Assembly (NCBI GenBank): GCA_021107855.1
Contig: JAIORZ010000011.1
Coordinates: 263,686 to 327,685, forward strand
Direction of reading: 5' to 3'
Length of the DNA: 64,000 nucleotides
Source: an archaeon
GTDB lineage: Archaea; Nanobdellota; Nanobdellia; Pacearchaeales; GW2011-AR1
The notes under the pieces were generated by a model. It worked only from the letters and a program-made list of their open reading frames with translations. It searched no databases and had not been told where the DNA came from. The position numbers and the translations under genes were made by a program. Positions 24,275 through 33,162 of this stretch are shown piece after piece. The stretch's first letter is position 1; each line of letters starts with the position of its first letter.

Positions 24275-25133
24275 CCTTTGTGGTCTTTTTTAATTCTTGA
24301 AGAAAATCGGTTTTATCTAGTGCTTCGATTTTTAGTGATTCATCGTGACTCTTTAAACTGAAAGCCGTTTTCTTGTCGCTGGATTCCAGATATGCTTTAC
24401 GTCCTTTTTTGGAGAATATCTTGGTAAAAATTGTATTCATTTTTTTTGTGCCGTATTTTTTGAATATGGATTCTAATCTTCCATCTTCAATTATTTTTTC
24501 ATTATATAGGATAGCGACATAATCACATAGGACGTCTATTTCTTCTAGCATTTGTGTGGTGAAGATGACGGTTGTTCCGTTGGCGTTGATTTTCTTTATT
24601 AGTCTAAGCATTTGGGTACGGAGTAGTGGGTCTAGGTCTGCGGTTGGTTCGTCTAAGATTAAAACGCTAGGTTTATGGACGAGTGCACAGGCTAAATCGA
24701 GACGTTTTTTCATTCCAAGAGAGAGGTTTTTTGCTAAGACGTCTTTAGCGTAGCTGATTCCGACGAAATAAATGATTCCTTGTATTCTTTTTTCTAAGAC
24801 TTCTTTGTTGACTTTGTATAGTCTGCCGAAATGGCGAAGATTTTCATGAACGGTTAGGTCTTCGTAAAATGAGCCGGACTCTATGGCGACGCCGAAAGAT
24901 TTTTTGATGCCTTCTATGTCGGAGTTGACGTCTCTTCTGAAATAGAGGACTTCTCCTGAAGTGGCTTTGTAGAATGAGGAAATTAATTTTAGGATGGTGG
25001 ATTTTCCTTCGCCTGAAGCTCCGATGATTCCGGTGATTTTTCCTTCGGGGATATTTAAGTCAATCTCGTCGAGAACTATGTTCTTCCCGAAAATTTTTGT
25101 CACCTTTTTTAACTGAATAAACTGGTCATCCAT
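24252..25133 (-). CDS. ABC transporter ATP-binding protein
   Basis: 293 aa. Walker A is GASGEGKST (about residues 35-43), the signature motif is LSLGMKKRLDLA, Walker B is VLILDEPTADLDP and the H-loop region is TVIFTTQM. The family is the CcmA/DrrA group that pairs with ABC-2 permeases. The C-terminal 70 residues are an extra regulatory-type extension. It is translated just before the permease gene with a 23-bp overlap. Confidence 0.93.
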   Translation of the reverse strand: MDDQFIQLKKVTKIFGKNIVLDEIDLNIPEGKITGIIGASGEGKSTILKLISSFYKATSGEVLYFRRDVNSDIEGIKKSFGVAIESGSFYEDLTVHENLRHFGRLYKVNKEVLEKRIQGIIYFVGISYAKDVLAKNLSLGMKKRLDLACALVHKPSVLILDEPTADLDPLLRTQMLRLIKKINANGTTVIFTTQMLEEIDVLCDYVAILYNEKIIEDGRLESIFKKYGTKKMNTIFTKIFSKKGRKAYLESSDKKTAFSLKSHDESLKIEALDKTDFLQELKKTTKDDGSKKS

Positions 25134-25201
25134 AGTTTTTCTATGTATTTTTAGTTTTTAAATATATTCAAAATGAGGTTTGGGGATTTCGGGGGTAGAA
25201 T

Positions 25202-25504
25202 TTATTTGCTGTGATGAGTTTTTGTGGTGAAGGTATTTTGGTTTTTGTTGTAAGATATTTTTGATCCTGTTATATTGAAGAACTCTCGTCCTTCGTAGTT
25301 TATTGTATGGCAATAGTACTGTCCAGCCTCTATGTTAAGACTACTTTGTTTTTCTCTTATTTCTGACTTTAGTAGTCCTAGTAAGAATTCCATATCTCTC
25401 AATTGAATCATTGTTTGTTTCCTTGGTCCTTCTTCTTTACCTAATATTTCAGAGAGTTTTTCCTTGCTTCCTTTTCCAGTTTTGACATAAATATCTTTAA
25501 TCAT
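25202..25504 (-). CDS. hypothetical protein, 100 aa
   Basis: No family recognised. Soluble, charged; a helical first half (LRDMEFLLGLLKSEIREKQ) and a beta-like second half (GQYYCHTINYEGREFFNITGSKI). It lies alone between the ABC genes and tRNA-Ser. Confidence that it is expressed is moderate. Confidence 0.45.
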   Translation of the reverse strand: MIKDIYVKTGKGSKEKLSEILGKEEGPRKQTMIQLRDMEFLLGLLKSEIREKQSSLNIEAGQYYCHTINYEGREFFNITGSKISYNKNQNTFTTKTHHSK

Positions 25505-25574
25505 TATCGATGAAGATATTTTTTGTTTTTAAGAATTGTCGTGGTTTGATATGATGGTTTAAGTTTTAGAATAC

Positions 25575-25654
25575 GCCCAGGCCCGGAGTCGAACCGGGGC
25601 GCCCCGAGGGGCCAAGAGTTCCAGTCTTGTGCAATACCGTTATGCGACCTAGGC
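25575..25654 (-). tRNA. tRNA-Ser (anticodon GGA)
   Basis: The minus strand folds as an 80-nt class II tRNA: acceptor GCCTAGG with CCTGGGC, anticodon stem CAAGA/TCTTG around the loop CTGGAAC (anticodon GGA), a variable arm GCCCC-TC-GGGGC and a T arm CCCGG-TTCGACT-CCGGG. The long variable arm is the identity element of Ser tRNAs. CCA is not encoded. It lies directly downstream of rps10 on the same strand, a linkage known in many archaea. Confidence 0.93.
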
Positions 25655-25702
25655 TTAAAGGTTACAGAAAAATCTTGTTTAAAAAACTACCTCTCAGATA
25701 AT

Positions 25703-26011
25703 TTAATCGACCATTTCAATCTTGATTTTGACGGTTCTTGGGATAGAAATTCTCATGATGTTGTGTAGGATTCTGTCGTTGGCTGGGAGGTCGACGATTC
25801 TTTTGTGGATTCGCATTTCATATCTGTCGAAAGTTGCTGTGCCACCTCCGTCGGGGCCTTTTCTTGTTGTAACTTTAAGTCTTTTGGTGGGTAATGGGAT
25901 TGGTCCAGAAATTGGGATGCCGGCTCCACTAGCGATTGTCTTTATCCGGTCGATAACTGCGTTCAATTTATCGATCTCTACGCTCTGTAATTTAATCCGT
26001 ACTGTCGTCAT
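25703..26011 (-). CDS. rps10: ribosomal protein uS10
   Basis: 102 aa, normal length for archaeal S10. The signature GPIPLPTKRLKVTTRKGP and the KRIVDL stretch match the loop that enters the 30S head. It is followed by tRNA-Ser on the same strand. In many archaea the EF-1 alpha gene is immediately upstream; here the upstream gene is a divergent nuclease, so that linkage is broken. Confidence 0.97.
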   Translation of the reverse strand: MTTVRIKLQSVEIDKLNAVIDRIKTIASGAGIPISGPIPLPTKRLKVTTRKGPDGGGTATFDRYEMRIHKRIVDLPANDRILHNIMRISIPRTVKIKIEMVD

Positions 26012-26061
26012 AATTTAAAGATAAAAATTACGCTTTTAAACTTTGCTATCTTCAAAATTTT

Positions 26062-26748
26062 ATGTCGGTGAAAAACGTAATTTTTTTAATATTGTTTCTG
26101 GCGTCGGGTGTTTTTTATTATGAAATTACGGTGCCGAGAAGTGATCTTCAGACTCATGATGTTTCTAAAATAATTGATGGTGACACGATTAGGCTTGAGA
26201 ATAACCAGACCTTGCGACTTCTTGGGATAAATACTCCGGAGAAAAACGAATTGTATTATCAGGAGGCTAAGGATTTTCTTGTTCAGAGAATTCAAAATCG
26301 GACGGTTCAGATAGAGACTTTTGGTGTTGGTAAGTATGACAGGACTCTTGCGTATGTGTTTCTTGATGGTCGGAATGTGAATGCGGAGATTTTGCTTCAG
26401 GGTTTGGCGACTCTTTATTATTATGATAAGGATTGTTATTATGAGAGTCTTAAGGAGGCGGAGGAGTTTGCGAGGTTGAATGAGAAGGGGCTTTGGAAAA
26501 AATCTCGGAATTTTGGTTGTTTGGAGATGTTAGAATTTGAGACTGATGAGCCGGAGAGTTTGGTTCTTCGGAATAACTGTGATAGAATTCTTGATATTAG
26601 TTACAAAGACGATGCGACTCATATTTACCATGTGACGATTCAGCCCGGTTCGCAATATTCAGAATCTTTTTCTCATATATGGAATACCGACGGGGATTCT
26701 CTTTATGCTTATGACGCGGATGGGTTGGTTTTGTTTTATAGGTATTGA
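26062..26748 (+). CDS. exported thermonuclease (SNase-like) with C-terminal beta domain
   Basis: 228 aa. An N-terminal hydrophobic helix (residues about 5-20) directs export. The staphylococcal-nuclease fold follows: DGDTIRL, LRLLGINTPE and YDRTLAYVFLDGRNVNAEILLQGLA carry the calcium-binding Asp and catalytic Arg-Glu-Arg positions. The last 70 residues (LVLRNNCDRILDISY...) look like a lamin-tail-type beta domain. A nuclease outside the cell could feed nucleotide salvage in a host-dependent archaeon; that role is inferred. Confidence 0.87.
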   Translation: MSVKNVIFLILFLASGVFYYEITVPRSDLQTHDVSKIIDGDTIRLENNQTLRLLGINTPEKNELYYQEAKDFLVQRIQNRTVQIETFGVGKYDRTLAYVFLDGRNVNAEILLQGLATLYYYDKDCYYESLKEAEEFARLNEKGLWKKSRNFGCLEMLEFETDEPESLVLRNNCDRILDISYKDDATHIYHVTIQPGSQYSESFSHIWNTDGDSLYAYDADGLVLFYRY

Positions 26749-26800
26749 GTAGTTGGTGTTTAATCATCACACTTTTAAAAACAGTTTTCTTTGTAATTTT

Positions 26801-27328
26801 ATGACATTAGATAGTGCTGTATTTCAGTTTTTTGAATCTATTCAGAGTTCTGCTCTTACGTCGTTTTCGAAATTTGTTGCGATTGTGACTGAGCCTCTTC
26901 TTCTTTTGATTTTGGCTATTGTAATTTCGGGGTTTTTTTATTTCAATGATAAAAGACCTCAGGCTGTTTTTTTGTTCTCGGTGTCTGCGATAACTGCTTT
27001 GGTGAATGAGAGTTTGAAACAAATTTTTAAAATTTCTCGTCCAGTTTCTACTCTAATCCAAGAGACGGGTTTTTCTTTTCCTTCGGGGCATACTACATTC
27101 GCTGTTGTGTTTTTTACGTTGATAACTTATATTTTTACTAGGGGTTCGTCTTTGAGAACTAGGGTCTTTGCTTATGTTGTCTCGTCGGTGATTGTGTTGA
27201 TTGTGGTTTTTACGAGGATTTATCTTCAGGTTCATTGGTTGACGGATGTTTTGGGTGGGTTGGTTTTGGGTGGGATTATTTTGGTAATAGGTATTTTGAT
27301 TCATAAAAAAATCATTTCTTCAGATTGA
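26801..27328 (+). CDS. PAP2-family membrane phosphatase
   Basis: 175 aa, about five membrane helices. The three phosphatase motifs are present: KxxxxxxRP as KQIFKISRP, PSGHT, and a terminal SRxxxxxHxxxD-like RIYLQVHWLTD. These residues dephosphorylate lipid phosphates such as undecaprenyl or archaeal polyprenyl diphosphate. The ATG at 26801 is used; the frame extends upstream without a better start. The 3' end overlaps the convergent MscS gene by 17 bp. Confidence 0.9.
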   Translation: MTLDSAVFQFFESIQSSALTSFSKFVAIVTEPLLLLILAIVISGFFYFNDKRPQAVFLFSVSAITALVNESLKQIFKISRPVSTLIQETGFSFPSGHTTFAVVFFTLITYIFTRGSSLRTRVFAYVVSSVIVLIVVFTRIYLQVHWLTDVLGGLVLGGIILVIGILIHKKIISSD

Positions 27329-28346
27329 CATCCATTTGTGGGAATGGAATTTCGAGTCCAGCTTCGTTCAAAGCATTGTAAATTCGAGTGTTTGCATCGT
27401 CGACTGCTGATGGTACATTATCAAAAGATTCAATGTAAAAATATGCCTTAAAGTTTAAACTTGAATCTGCCATTTCCGTAAATCTGACAATTGGTTTTTT
27501 ATCTTTTAGTGTCCCTTTAACTTTTTTGATTTCTCCTAAAATTAATTTTTTAACTTTTTTTATGTCGCTTCCATAGGCAACGCCAAACGGCACAACAACA
27601 CGTGTGGCTGGTTCGGGTAAAGCGACATTTTTGATATTTGACTCACTTAGTTTTCCGTTTGGGACGATAATTAATTTGTTATTTAGTGTTTTGATTTTGG
27701 TACTTCTTAAATTAATCTTCAAAATATGTCCCCTCGTTCCGTCTTCCAAATCAATTAAATCTCCGACGCTGATCGACCTATCTAATAGCATGGAGATTCC
27801 GCCGAATACATTACTTAAAGTAGATTGTAAGGCAAACGCAATTGCAATACCAGCAACTCCTAGTCCGGCTAATAGCGGCCCGATTTCAATGCCCCAACTG
27901 GATAGGATGACTAAAAGCATTGCGAAGATTACAAGGATTTTTAACATACTGTGAAAAAACTGTAGCAGACTTTCGTTCACTTTGCCTCGGACTTTTTTCC
28001 CGAAATCCTTATATCCGATTGTGACTAATGCATCAATAATATAATAAACTAGAATTGAACCAAATACAATCATCAAACTTAAAATAATGCCTTCAATCGT
28101 TTCACCTAAACTTTCCTCGATATTAATTTCTCCGATTCCAAATCTTATTCCAGCTAGAAGTGCTAACAAGGTTAAAGGCATCGACGCCTTCTTTAAAATT
28201 TCATCGTCTAGAGTTGTTTTCGTTTTTTTGGTAAAAAATGGAATCACCCTTGATAAAATAAACATTAAAATTCGAATTGCCAAAAATACAATTAAGAAAA
28301 CGGCGCCAGCCCTCAAATAGGTATTAGTGATATATTCTTCTAACAT
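27312..28346 (-). CDS. small-conductance mechanosensitive channel (MscS family)
   Basis: 344 aa. Four to five N-terminal helices end in the pore-lining helix LAGLGVAGIAIAFALQSTLSNVFGG (within about residues 152-178), rich in Gly/Ala packing. The cytoplasmic beta domain contains GDLIDLEDGTRGHILKINLRSTKIKT and IVPNGKLSES, standard for MscS. It releases solutes on hypo-osmotic shock. The N-terminus is longer than minimal MscS. Confidence 0.93.
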   Translation of the reverse strand: MLEEYITNTYLRAGAVFLIVFLAIRILMFILSRVIPFFTKKTKTTLDDEILKKASMPLTLLALLAGIRFGIGEINIEESLGETIEGIILSLMIVFGSILVYYIIDALVTIGYKDFGKKVRGKVNESLLQFFHSMLKILVIFAMLLVILSSWGIEIGPLLAGLGVAGIAIAFALQSTLSNVFGGISMLLDRSISVGDLIDLEDGTRGHILKINLRSTKIKTLNNKLIIVPNGKLSESNIKNVALPEPATRVVVPFGVAYGSDIKKVKKLILGEIKKVKGTLKDKKPIVRFTEMADSSLNFKAYFYIESFDNVPSAVDDANTRIYNALNEAGLEIPFPQMDVNLKK

Positions 28347-28347
28347 T

Positions 28348-28860
28348 TTAATTTTTTAATTTTTTATAACCAAGCCAGATTAGAATGGCTAAGACTGTCC
28401 CGAGCATTAATGTTCTCCAGACGTCTGATAATTTACCCCAATATCTTATCGAGCCGTAGACAATCAGCATTACGGCTCCGCTCATTAGTCCGCTTGAGAC
28501 GGCTTCGAGTCCTAGGAAAAATGCGACGACGAAGACTATGATCCCGATGATTAAGTTTGCAAAGAATACGTTTCTTTCGTAGGTATCTCTTACGGTATCG
28601 TATTCTTTATTGCATTCGAAATTAATATCGCACCAGCCTTTAATTTCTACGGGCATTTCTCTGCTGGGGGCGCTCATCCATTTTCCGCCGTTGGTCTCGC
28701 AATCGATAGAGTTATTAATATTCTCAGAATTTTCTCTGTCGCAGAAATCTTCGTATTCGGGGGCTGGGTAGACGGCTTGGACTGCGTAGGCGAAAAAGAA
28801 GACGGAGATGAAAGCTATTGCTACGCTGAAAAGTATTAGTTTGGATTTTGTCACCTTCAT
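28348..28860 (-). CDS. membrane protein with external Cys-containing loop
   Basis: 170 aa with about four helices: one at residues 8-27, then an external segment of about 65 residues with several Cys (CDREN, CETNGGKW, CDINFEC), then three helices to the C-terminus. No family recognised. TATA-like AAATAAAAACC about 26 bp upstream. It is the gene after MscS in reverse order but has its own promoter. Confidence 0.65.
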   Translation of the reverse strand: MKVTKSKLILFSVAIAFISVFFFAYAVQAVYPAPEYEDFCDRENSENINNSIDCETNGGKWMSAPSREMPVEIKGWCDINFECNKEYDTVRDTYERNVFFANLIIGIIVFVVAFFLGLEAVSSGLMSGAVMLIVYGSIRYWGKLSDVWRTLMLGTVLAILIWLGYKKLKN

Positions 28861-28900
28861 GGTAGGTTAAGGTGTTGGAGGTTTTTATTTGTTTCGAAAG

Positions 28901-29515
28901 TTATTGGCAGGATTTTAGGTCTTCGCCTAGTTCCTCAAGCCTAGAGCTTCTTCTTAGATTGCCCCTGATTTTTCGTAGAGCTTTCTTCTCGATTTGTTCT
29001 ATTCTTGCTCCGGTCACGACGTAGTCTTCAGCGATTTCGTCCAGTTCTAGTTCACTATAAAATCGTTTTTTTAATACGTCTATTTCTCTGGGAGTTAATT
29101 TGTTGTTCATCTGTTCCCAGAATTTTTTAAAGACTAATTTATTGTTAATAGCATCAATTACGGATTTTTCGTCACTTATATCGTGGTTTTCGTCGTCATA
29201 TATTAAAAAATTATCTCTTCGGTCTATCTCGCAAGCGTATTTGGAGAATAATTCAGAAACGGTCATTCCGAAAAGAAATGCCATTGTTTTAACGTAGGGC
29301 TTAGTATCTCCAATTTTATATGAGGTTTCATTTACTGTTACGTCTTTTTCGTAGAGGGGGCTTGCCGTTCCATTTTGTAACCCAATAGTCTCATCAATAC
29401 TACATTCACATATTTCTGCAAGTTCTTTAACTGTAAAACCATACTTTACTCTAAATTCAGCTATTCGGCTTTCATGCTCAACTTTTTCATCTAATCTTGC
29501 TCCGCGTTTGCCCAT
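28901..29515 (-). CDS. HTH regulator with bacterial sigma-70 region 4-like domain
   Basis: 204 aa. Residues about 15-50 (FRVKYGFTVKELAEICECSIDETIGLQNG) form an Xre-like helix-turn-helix. The C-terminal part, LTPREIDVLKKRF...LDEIAE...ARIEQIEKKALRKIR (about 145-190), has the exact layout of sigma-70 region 4.2, which binds the -35 element in bacteria. Archaea use TBP/TFB, so it is more likely a DNA-binding regulator than an initiation factor. No region 2 (-10 binding) is seen. Possible bacterial or viral origin. Confidence 0.75.
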   Translation of the reverse strand: MGKRGARLDEKVEHESRIAEFRVKYGFTVKELAEICECSIDETIGLQNGTASPLYEKDVTVNETSYKIGDTKPYVKTMAFLFGMTVSELFSKYACEIDRRDNFLIYDDENHDISDEKSVIDAINNKLVFKKFWEQMNNKLTPREIDVLKKRFYSELELDEIAEDYVVTGARIEQIEKKALRKIRGNLRRSSRLEELGEDLKSCQ

Positions 29516-29563
29516 GGAATCATTTCATTAAATTAACTTATAAAACTTTCTAAAAGATACCAC

Positions 29564-30751
29564 TTAAAAATTACGTCTATTTTTTCGAATCACGTAAATT
29601 TCAGCTTTATTCCCAATTTTCTTTCCAAAGTCAACTCCGACGTCATCTCCTTTTTTTGCTACGTCAACTCGTTTTCCTTTTAGCTCGATAGTTTTAACAA
29701 TGGCTTTCTTGATTCCTATTTCGTCTGAAATTAAATAGACGTCATCTCCGACCTTTAACTTCCCGGTATTTATCAAAACCGAATGTGCTCCGGCCTTCTT
29801 CCAGTATTTATACACTTTGCCGACGAATTCTTTCTTTTCTTTTTGTTCTCCGTGCTCGCTGAATGAGAAATCGTCTGCGGTGGGTGTTCCTAAATAGAAA
29901 CCTGAACTAAATCCGCGGTGGTATACCTTTTTTAAATTTTGTATACCTGTTATGATTTCTTCTTTAGATAGTTTTTTGTTTAAGGCTTTTTTATATTCGC
30001 TGACGACTGTGTTTACGTATTCTGGTCCGCGGTTTCTTCCTTCAATTTTGAAGCTTTTTATTCCTGCCTTTTTCATTTTCTCGATGAAAGGTAAAGTGCA
30101 TAGGTCTTTCGCTGACATTACTCTGGAATTTTCTAGTTTTAATTCGTTTCCGGAATCGTCTTTTATTTGCCATGCTCTTCGGCAGAGTTGGGTGCATTTC
30201 CCACGGTTGGCTGATAGTTTATTGATGTGTTGTGACATGAAGCATCTACCTGAAATGGCGACGCACATTGCTCCGTGGATGAAGCATTCAACGTCGATGA
30301 TTTTTGAAATTTCTTTGATTTGTTTTAGGGATAATTCTCTTGCTAAGACGATTCGTTCTGCTCCTAGGTTTTTGTAGAATTTTGCTGCTTTTGAATTTGA
30401 AACTGATGCTTGAGTTGAGATGTGGAAGGAGATTTTGTATTTTTTACAGAGTTCGATTACTGCTAGATCCCAGCAAATAATTGCGTCGATTTTCCCTTTG
30501 ACTTTTTTGATGATTTCCTCGACTTGTTTTAGTTCTTTGTTGTAGATTATTGTGTTTAGGGTGAGATACATCTTTACATTTTTGCAGATTTTTTTTATTT
30601 TGTCTAAATCTTTTAGAGTGAAATTTTTTGCTGTGTCTCTCATGTTGAAGCCGCGGATTCCGAAGTATACTGCGTCTGCTCCTGCGTCTATTGCGGCTCT
30701 TAGGTTGCGGAAATCTCCGACCGGGGCTAGGAGTTCGTGGGGTTGTTTCAT
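29564..30751 (-). CDS. peptidase U32 family protein
   Basis: 395 aa, full length. A TIM-barrel N-terminus (ELLAPVGDFRNLRAAIDAGADAVYFG) is followed by the U32 signature FIHGAMCVAISGRCFMSQH and the cysteines of GKCTQLCRRAW that bind an Fe-S cluster in relatives. A beta-barrel C-terminal domain (about 310-390) resembles a translation-factor barrel. Characterised relatives (RlhA, TrhP) hydroxylate rRNA or tRNA rather than cut protein, so RNA modification is a likely role. Confidence 0.93.
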   Translation of the reverse strand: MKQPHELLAPVGDFRNLRAAIDAGADAVYFGIRGFNMRDTAKNFTLKDLDKIKKICKNVKMYLTLNTIIYNKELKQVEEIIKKVKGKIDAIICWDLAVIELCKKYKISFHISTQASVSNSKAAKFYKNLGAERIVLARELSLKQIKEISKIIDVECFIHGAMCVAISGRCFMSQHINKLSANRGKCTQLCRRAWQIKDDSGNELKLENSRVMSAKDLCTLPFIEKMKKAGIKSFKIEGRNRGPEYVNTVVSEYKKALNKKLSKEEIITGIQNLKKVYHRGFSSGFYLGTPTADDFSFSEHGEQKEKKEFVGKVYKYWKKAGAHSVLINTGKLKVGDDVYLISDEIGIKKAIVKTIELKGKRVDVAKKGDDVGVDFGKKIGNKAEIYVIRKNRRNF

Positions 30752-30785
30752 AGAATGGAGAGGGAGAACTATATTTTAAAGATAA

Positions 30786-31352
30786 CTAATTATAATTAAA
30801 AGAGGATAGTATTTTTTCTTCTAAGTGCCCGTTTTTTGTTAAAATATGGATTCTTTCGTGTGGGCTTATGGGTTTGTAGCAATCGTAACAGAGTTTTAAG
30901 TGTGCCCAAGTTTGTTTGTCTCCTCCGAAAATATTCCCTGCTTTACTTTCTATTAATTGGACAAAGGTGTCGTGTCTTGGGTTTTTTCTTTTTGGAGAGT
31001 TGTTAAAATAAGCTTTGACGATGCTGAATGGGAATAGAAATAAGGATTTTAAATCTAGTGCGTCTTCTAGGGCTTCTTGGGTTGGATAGTTTTTTCTCAT
31101 ATCTTTCAATATTGAATGGTAAGCGAAAGCGTAGAATCTTTTTTTATTTGTTTTTTTATCATATCTAAATAGTTGTCTTTTGTTTATTACGCCTCCGTTT
31201 GTGTAAGAAGATGCTTTAACTTCGATGCAAAAAGAATTGAATATTATATCTGGTACTGTATTTGGATTATTTATGATCGGTGAAGATGATCCAAACAAAT
31301 TTTTAACTTTTTTTTCAAATAAATTTCCAACAATCATTCTTACATCTTTCAT
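30786..31352 (-). CDS. putative PD-(D/E)XK nuclease-like protein
   Basis: 188 aa. GNLFEKKVKNLFG, PDIIFNSFCIEVKAS (about residues 37-52) give the Glu, Asp and E-x-K arrangement of the restriction-endonuclease-like fold. A CYDCYKP segment near the C-terminus may bind metal. Soluble, no partner gene on the same strand. It lies just outside the predicted island boundary. Target unknown. Confidence 0.55.
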   Translation of the reverse strand: MKDVRMIVGNLFEKKVKNLFGSSSPIINNPNTVPDIIFNSFCIEVKASSYTNGGVINKRQLFRYDKKTNKKRFYAFAYHSILKDMRKNYPTQEALEDALDLKSLFLFPFSIVKAYFNNSPKRKNPRHDTFVQLIESKAGNIFGGDKQTWAHLKLCYDCYKPISPHERIHILTKNGHLEEKILSSFNYN

Positions 31353-31448
31353 AGAAATTTTAGACTAAGTTTGGTTAAATACATTTCTGTCTTAATTATA
31401 GAGTTACGAAGTTACAAAACTTTATAAACTTAGAAATCATAAATTGGT

Positions 31449-31697
31449 ATGGAAAAAACAGCGATGCAGGTCGAGAAAAATGTTTCTGCGAGTTTCGGTT
31501 ATGTGAAGAAGGATATGTTGATGTTGAATGATGCGTTTTCGGATTTGCATGAAAAGGTTCAGGAGCTTTCTTTGAATTATTCGATGCTTCTTGAGAAAGT
31601 GGAGAAACTTCAGGCGAAATCTGTTCCTTTGGTTAAGAAAAATATTGTTATAAAGAGAGTTCCGGTGAGGAAAAAGGTTGTAAAAAAAAAGAAATAA
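31449..31697 (+). CDS. small coiled-coil protein with basic tail
   Basis: 82 aa. Residues about 15-58 have heptad-like hydrophobic spacing (coiled coil), followed by a Lys/Arg/Val tail ending in KKVVKKKK. TTTATAAAC about 26 bp upstream gives a leaderless promoter. Family unknown; nucleic-acid or membrane-surface binding is possible from charge. Confidence 0.6.
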   Translation: MEKTAMQVEKNVSASFGYVKKDMLMLNDAFSDLHEKVQELSLNYSMLLEKVEKLQAKSVPLVKKNIVIKRVPVRKKVVKKKK

Positions 31698-31768
31698 TTC
31701 GGGATATTAGGAAGCAGTTTTTTGGGTAAGGAAAATGTTTAAAAAGTGATTAGGTGGTTAGTATTTAT

Positions 31769-31840
31769 GCCTCAATAGTATAGTGGTTAGTACACGGCCC
31801 TGTCGCGGCCGAGATCCGGGTTCAATCCCCGGTTGGGGCG
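31769..31840 (+). tRNA. tRNA-Asp (anticodon GUC)
   Basis: 72 nt. Acceptor GCCTCAA pairs with TTGGGGC; anticodon stem CGGCC/GGCCG closes the loop CTGTCGC with anticodon GTC; T arm CCGGG-TTCAATC-CCCGG. CCA is not encoded. A tyrosine recombinase gene starts 89 bp downstream, so the tRNA 3' end is a candidate attachment site. Confidence 0.95.
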
Positions 31841-31929
31841 TTCGGAACAAAAATGGAAATCGATGGGCGTCACGTCGATATACAGCATTTATACAATGGC
31901 TTTTTATTTAATATTCTCTTCTAAAACAA

Positions 31930-33114
31930 ATGAAAGTAGATCCCTATAAACATAAAGAGAGATATCTTTCTTGGAAAGAATCTGTTAAAGATGGGATTCC
32001 TAATCTCTCAAAAGAGAACTCCGACATTATTTTAGATTATATTTTTGACATGGAACATGGTCTTAACATATCTGGGAAAAACAAAAAAGGGTCTAGAAGT
32101 TATACTCGTCTAAATAGTTTAAGGCAAAGGATGATATTTCTTTCTAAAAAATTCGACGAACTTTATGATTTAAAAGACATTACAAAAGTTAGCGAGAGAA
32201 CCTTGCATATATTTTTTAGTGGGATGAGAAATGGCACAATTGAAAGGGTTGATGGTGGAATCTATAAAGATCCTGCAAACTTTGTTAAAATATTCAAAGC
32301 ATTCTGGCACTGGCACCAAAAGGTTAACCGGAAAAAAGGAATAAATATCGACGACATCACAGTTGACTTAGATACAAGCAAAGAAAAACCATCCTGGGTA
32401 TACCTAACCGAAGAACAAATAGCTAGATTATGCGAGAGTGTTAATTTAAAATACAAAACTCTAATCACCTTTCTTTTCGATACAGGGATGAGAGCGCCAA
32501 GCGAACTAATAAATATAAAAGTTTCAGATTTGCACAATAATTGTCGAGAGCTTACTGTGAGAGACGAAGTTAGTAAAACTTTTGGAAGAAGGATTAAGTT
32601 AATGTTTTGTTCCAGAATCCTAAAAGAATATATCGAAACAAAAGGTCTTCAGCAAGAAGATTATTTGTTTCCTATTAAACCAAATACTGTCAATGAATAT
32701 CTAAAGAAATATGGTAGAAAATTATTTGGTGATGTAAAAAGTCAGGCGGGTCAGAAATATTCGGAGCTTACAATGTATGACTTTAGGCATTGCTCTTGCT
32801 GTTATTGGTTGCCAAGATATAAATCCGAATCAGCTTTGAAATATAGATTTGGCTGGAAAAAATCCGATAAAATTCATTATTATTCTGATATGCTTGGCAT
32901 GAGGGATACAATTAATGAAGATGATATGTTGATTGATTTGACGAAGACTGAGATTGAAAAGAAATTGGTTAAGGCTAGAAATGAAAAAGAAATTTTGCAG
33001 GATAGGGTTGAATTTTTAGAGAAACAAATGAATGCTATTGTGCCTGAGATTGACGAAATGAAATTGATGATTAAGAAATTCCAGTTATTGAGAGTCCCAA
33101 TGGTGAGCTGCTGA
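31930..33114 (+). CDS. tyrosine recombinase (integrase family)
   Basis: 394 aa. The N-terminal DNA-binding part (1-150) precedes the catalytic domain: Arg near 187 in DTGMRAPSELI, the RH pair in MYDFRHCSC (about 285-286; Tyr replaces the usual His of HxxR), and the nucleophile Tyr in KIHYYSDM (about 317-318). The last 60 residues are a coiled coil. The gene is intact beside the tRNA rather than split across the attachment site, unlike SSV-type integrases. It is the likely integration enzyme of the island. Confidence 0.85.
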   Translation: MKVDPYKHKERYLSWKESVKDGIPNLSKENSDIILDYIFDMEHGLNISGKNKKGSRSYTRLNSLRQRMIFLSKKFDELYDLKDITKVSERTLHIFFSGMRNGTIERVDGGIYKDPANFVKIFKAFWHWHQKVNRKKGINIDDITVDLDTSKEKPSWVYLTEEQIARLCESVNLKYKTLITFLFDTGMRAPSELINIKVSDLHNNCRELTVRDEVSKTFGRRIKLMFCSRILKEYIETKGLQQEDYLFPIKPNTVNEYLKKYGRKLFGDVKSQAGQKYSELTMYDFRHCSCCYWLPRYKSESALKYRFGWKKSDKIHYYSDMLGMRDTINEDDMLIDLTKTEIEKKLVKARNEKEILQDRVEFLEKQMNAIVPEIDEMKLMIKKFQLLRVPMVSC

Positions 33115-33162
33115 TGTTCTATATAATTTTCTCTAACCAAATAATCGTACAAAGTGTACAAA

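Noticed and set aside
28901-29515. True sigma factor
   Set aside because: There is no region 2 or 3 sequence and archaeal transcription does not use sigma; only the region 4-like HTH is supported.
31930-33114. SSV-type integrase split across the attachment site
   Set aside because: The gene is a single intact frame starting after the tRNA, not overlapping its 3' end.
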